From assembly GCA_023488865.1 (NCBI GenBank), contig JAMDDG010000452.1, positions 1 through 6,127 of the forward strand: DNA of 6,127 nucleotides. The letters run 5' to 3'. The position numbers and the translations under genes are program-made. Of the stretch, positions 5,244 to 6,127 are shown piece after piece. The notes below the pieces were generated by a model. It worked only from the letters and a program-made list of their open reading frames with translations, made no database searches and was not told the DNA's origin. How positions within the stretch are numbered: position 1 is the stretch's first letter; each line of letters begins with the position of its first letter. Source of the DNA: Bacteroidota bacterium. GTDB taxonomy: Bacteria > Bacteroidota > Bacteroidia > Bacteroidales > Prolixibacteraceae.

Positions 5244-5588
5244 ATGACTTTTGAGAGACAAGTAATCGCGTATAAAAACTATTTTCTCGACTTTTACGAG
5301 AAACAGTCGGACAACGTTCAAGCAAAAATTGAGTGGACATTGAATTTAATTCGCGTAACTCGACAAGTTCCAGAAAAGTATTTTAAGCACTTGGAAGGGA
5401 CAAAGGGACTTTATGAAATTAGAATTGAGGTAGGTAGCAACATTTATCGCATTTTTTCTTTTTTTGACAAAGGGAATTTAGTTGTTCTTGGAAACGCTTT
5501 TCTTAAGAAAACTCAAAAGACGCCAAAACAAGAATTAGAAAAAGCACTTAAAATAATGGAGGAATATCAGGATGAAAACAAAGAGTAA
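5244..5588 (+). CDS. higB: HigB-type toxin, RelE/ParE superfamily (Gp49-like)
   Basis: This 114-residue protein is the toxin of a type II toxin-antitoxin pair. HigB toxins of this group are ribosome-dependent mRNA endonucleases that slow translation. The pattern fits Gp49-like HigB (PF05973): an N-terminal helical part with QVIAYKNYFLDFYEK (6-20), then the core LYEIRIEVGSNIYRIFSFF (56-74) with conserved basic residues R60 and R69, then LGNAFLKKTQKTPKQELEKA (82-101), whose lysines and closing helix are typical. Length matches the family. The toxin gene comes first and overlaps the antitoxin gene by 17 nt, the order characteristic of higBA. The start lies 4 nt after a consensus -7 element, so translation may be leaderless. 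The gene is clearly more AT-rich than 1444-4653, consistent with acquisition. Confidence 0.9.
   Translation: MTFERQVIAYKNYFLDFYEKQSDNVQAKIEWTLNLIRVTRQVPEKYFKHLEGTKGLYEIRIEVGSNIYRIFSFFDKGNLVVLGNAFLKKTQKTPKQELEKALKIMEEYQDENKE
5558..5563 (+). promoter_or_regulatory. Ribosome binding site for higA inside higB
   Basis: GGAGGA lies 8 nt before the higA ATG at 5572, within the last codons of higB. It allows the antitoxin to be translated efficiently and supports this start. Confidence 0.6.
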
Positions 5589-5874
5589 CATCACAACATT
5601 AGACCAAATTCTCGACAAAAAGTACGGGAAGAAAGGACAACCTAAACGTGAACAATGGGAACAACAATTTGAGTCTTTCCGACTTGGTGTTTTACTCGAG
5701 GAGGCCAGGACAAAACTTGGTATGACACAAGAAGAACTTGCGGAAAAATGCGGTACAAATAAATCATACATTTCAAGGATTGAAAATAACTCATCGGATA
5801 TCAGGCTGTCGACATTAATGAAAATTATTCAGCAAGGACTTGGCGGACACTTAAAATTGACCTTGCAACTATAA
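5572..5874 (+). CDS. higA: HigA-type antitoxin, XRE-family HTH
   Basis: This 100-residue DNA-binding protein should neutralise HigB and repress the operon. The C-terminal two thirds is a Cro/CI-type HTH domain (about residues 37-90). It contains MTQEELAEKCG (51-61) as helix 2 and turn, TNKSYISRIEN (62-72) as the recognition helix, and SDIRLSTLMKIIQQGLGGHL (75-94) closing the domain. The N-terminal ~35 residues are charged and probably flexible, and may contact the toxin. The gene overlaps higB by 17 nt and has its own ribosome binding site, so it depends on the same promoter. The tandem AAATAGTT repeat upstream of higB is a candidate target. Pair identity is strong from order, overlap and both families; binding and toxicity are inferred. 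Confidence 0.9.
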   Translation: MKTKSNITTLDQILDKKYGKKGQPKREQWEQQFESFRLGVLLEEARTKLGMTQEELAEKCGTNKSYISRIENNSSDIRLSTLMKIIQQGLGGHLKLTLQL

Positions 5875-5896
5875 TTAAATAAGGCACTTGGCTATA

Positions 5897-6010
5897 ACAG
5901 CACCTACCCGCAAGCGGGGTTTCAGTGTTCGCGGGACAGGAAAGAAGAAAAAGTAAAATATTGATACGTAAATAGTTTAGTGGTAAAAATCCCCGCCTGC
6001 GTGTTGCTGT
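5897..6010. repeat. Long imperfect palindrome downstream of higBA
   Basis: The left arm 5897-5922 begins ACAGC, contains CGCAAGCGGGG and ends TTT. It pairs with the right arm 5988-6010, which contains CCCCGCCTGCG and ends GCTGT. About 20 pairs form with a few bulges around a 65-nt middle. The left arm holds a local hairpin CCCGC/GCGGG (5907-5918). Just outside, TAAC (5895-5898) mirrors GTTA (6016-6019). I recall sequences of this form as recurrent repeats between accessory genes in Bacteroidota. It may be a structured repeat, a nonautonomous element or a recombination site. Confidence 0.6.
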
Positions 6011-6095
6011 GAACCGTTACCTGCAAGCATAAATGGCATTGTTCAACGAAGAAACCACTTAATTGACGCAAATTTTGCATCGATAAATTTTCAAA

Positions 6096-6124
6096 TGCGA
6101 CGAATAAGACTTATTTTCGTTGCA
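6096..6124. repeat. Bulged hairpin near the window end
   Basis: TGCGACG (6096-6102) pairs with CGTTGCA (6118-6124) including one G-T pair, and AATAA (6103-6107) pairs with TTATT (6111-6115) around the loop GAC. A 2-nt bulge TT (6116-6117) separates the two stems. No gene is seen between 6011 and the window end. Confidence 0.5.
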
Positions 6125-6127
6125 AAA

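Noticed and set aside
1..6127. CRISPR array or multi-gene defence system
   Set aside because: No regularly spaced direct repeats and no cas, nuclease or methylase genes are present; the only conflict-related module is higBA.

Overview
The window looks like chromosome from a member of the Bacteroidota. Three things point there: promoter-like sites of the form TTTG-N19/20-TAnnTTTG, a relic of an IS4-type transposase of the kind common in that phylum, and the type of intergenic hairpin repeats. No rRNA or other marker is present, so a finer placement cannot be supported.

Layout. (1) 1-540: a two-gene minus-strand operon, a YtxH-domain protein followed by a truncated phage-holin-family (DUF1469-like) membrane protein, enclosed by a perfect 54-bp inverted repeat. 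The repeat supplies the stop codon of the holin gene, so this end is a fold-back rearrangement or an assembly/amplification artefact. (2) 541-1443: about 900 bp without an intact gene. It holds a strong hairpin and a 356-bp internally deleted IS element with both terminal inverted repeats, a 9-bp target duplication and the last ~69 codons of the transposase. (3) 1444-4653: the core of the window. It contains a YgjP-like zinc metallopeptidase (+), a PiT-family anion transporter (-) whose stop codon abuts the peptidase stop, and a dGTP triphosphohydrolase-like HD protein (+) divergent from the transporter. (4) 4654-5243: about 590 bp of noncoding, hairpin-rich sequence with a possible terminator and REP-like palindromes. 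(5) 5244-5874: a HigB/HigA (RelE-superfamily/XRE) toxin-antitoxin operon with a recognisable promoter that overlaps a tandem 8-bp repeat. (6) 5875-6127: a long imperfect palindrome and a second hairpin, no gene.

How the genes relate. Only two pairs look co-transcribed: ytxH with the holin-like gene, and higB with higA. The three central genes are ordinary single-gene units with no evident shared pathway. The toxin-antitoxin module is more AT-rich than the central genes and is bracketed by repetitive palindromes, so it looks like an accessory insertion or cassette. I found no CRISPR array, tRNA, rRNA or multi-gene defence system. The observations most worth following up are the 54-bp inverted repeat, the deleted IS, the palindrome flanking higBA, and the transporter whose first half resembles the CysP sulfate permease.
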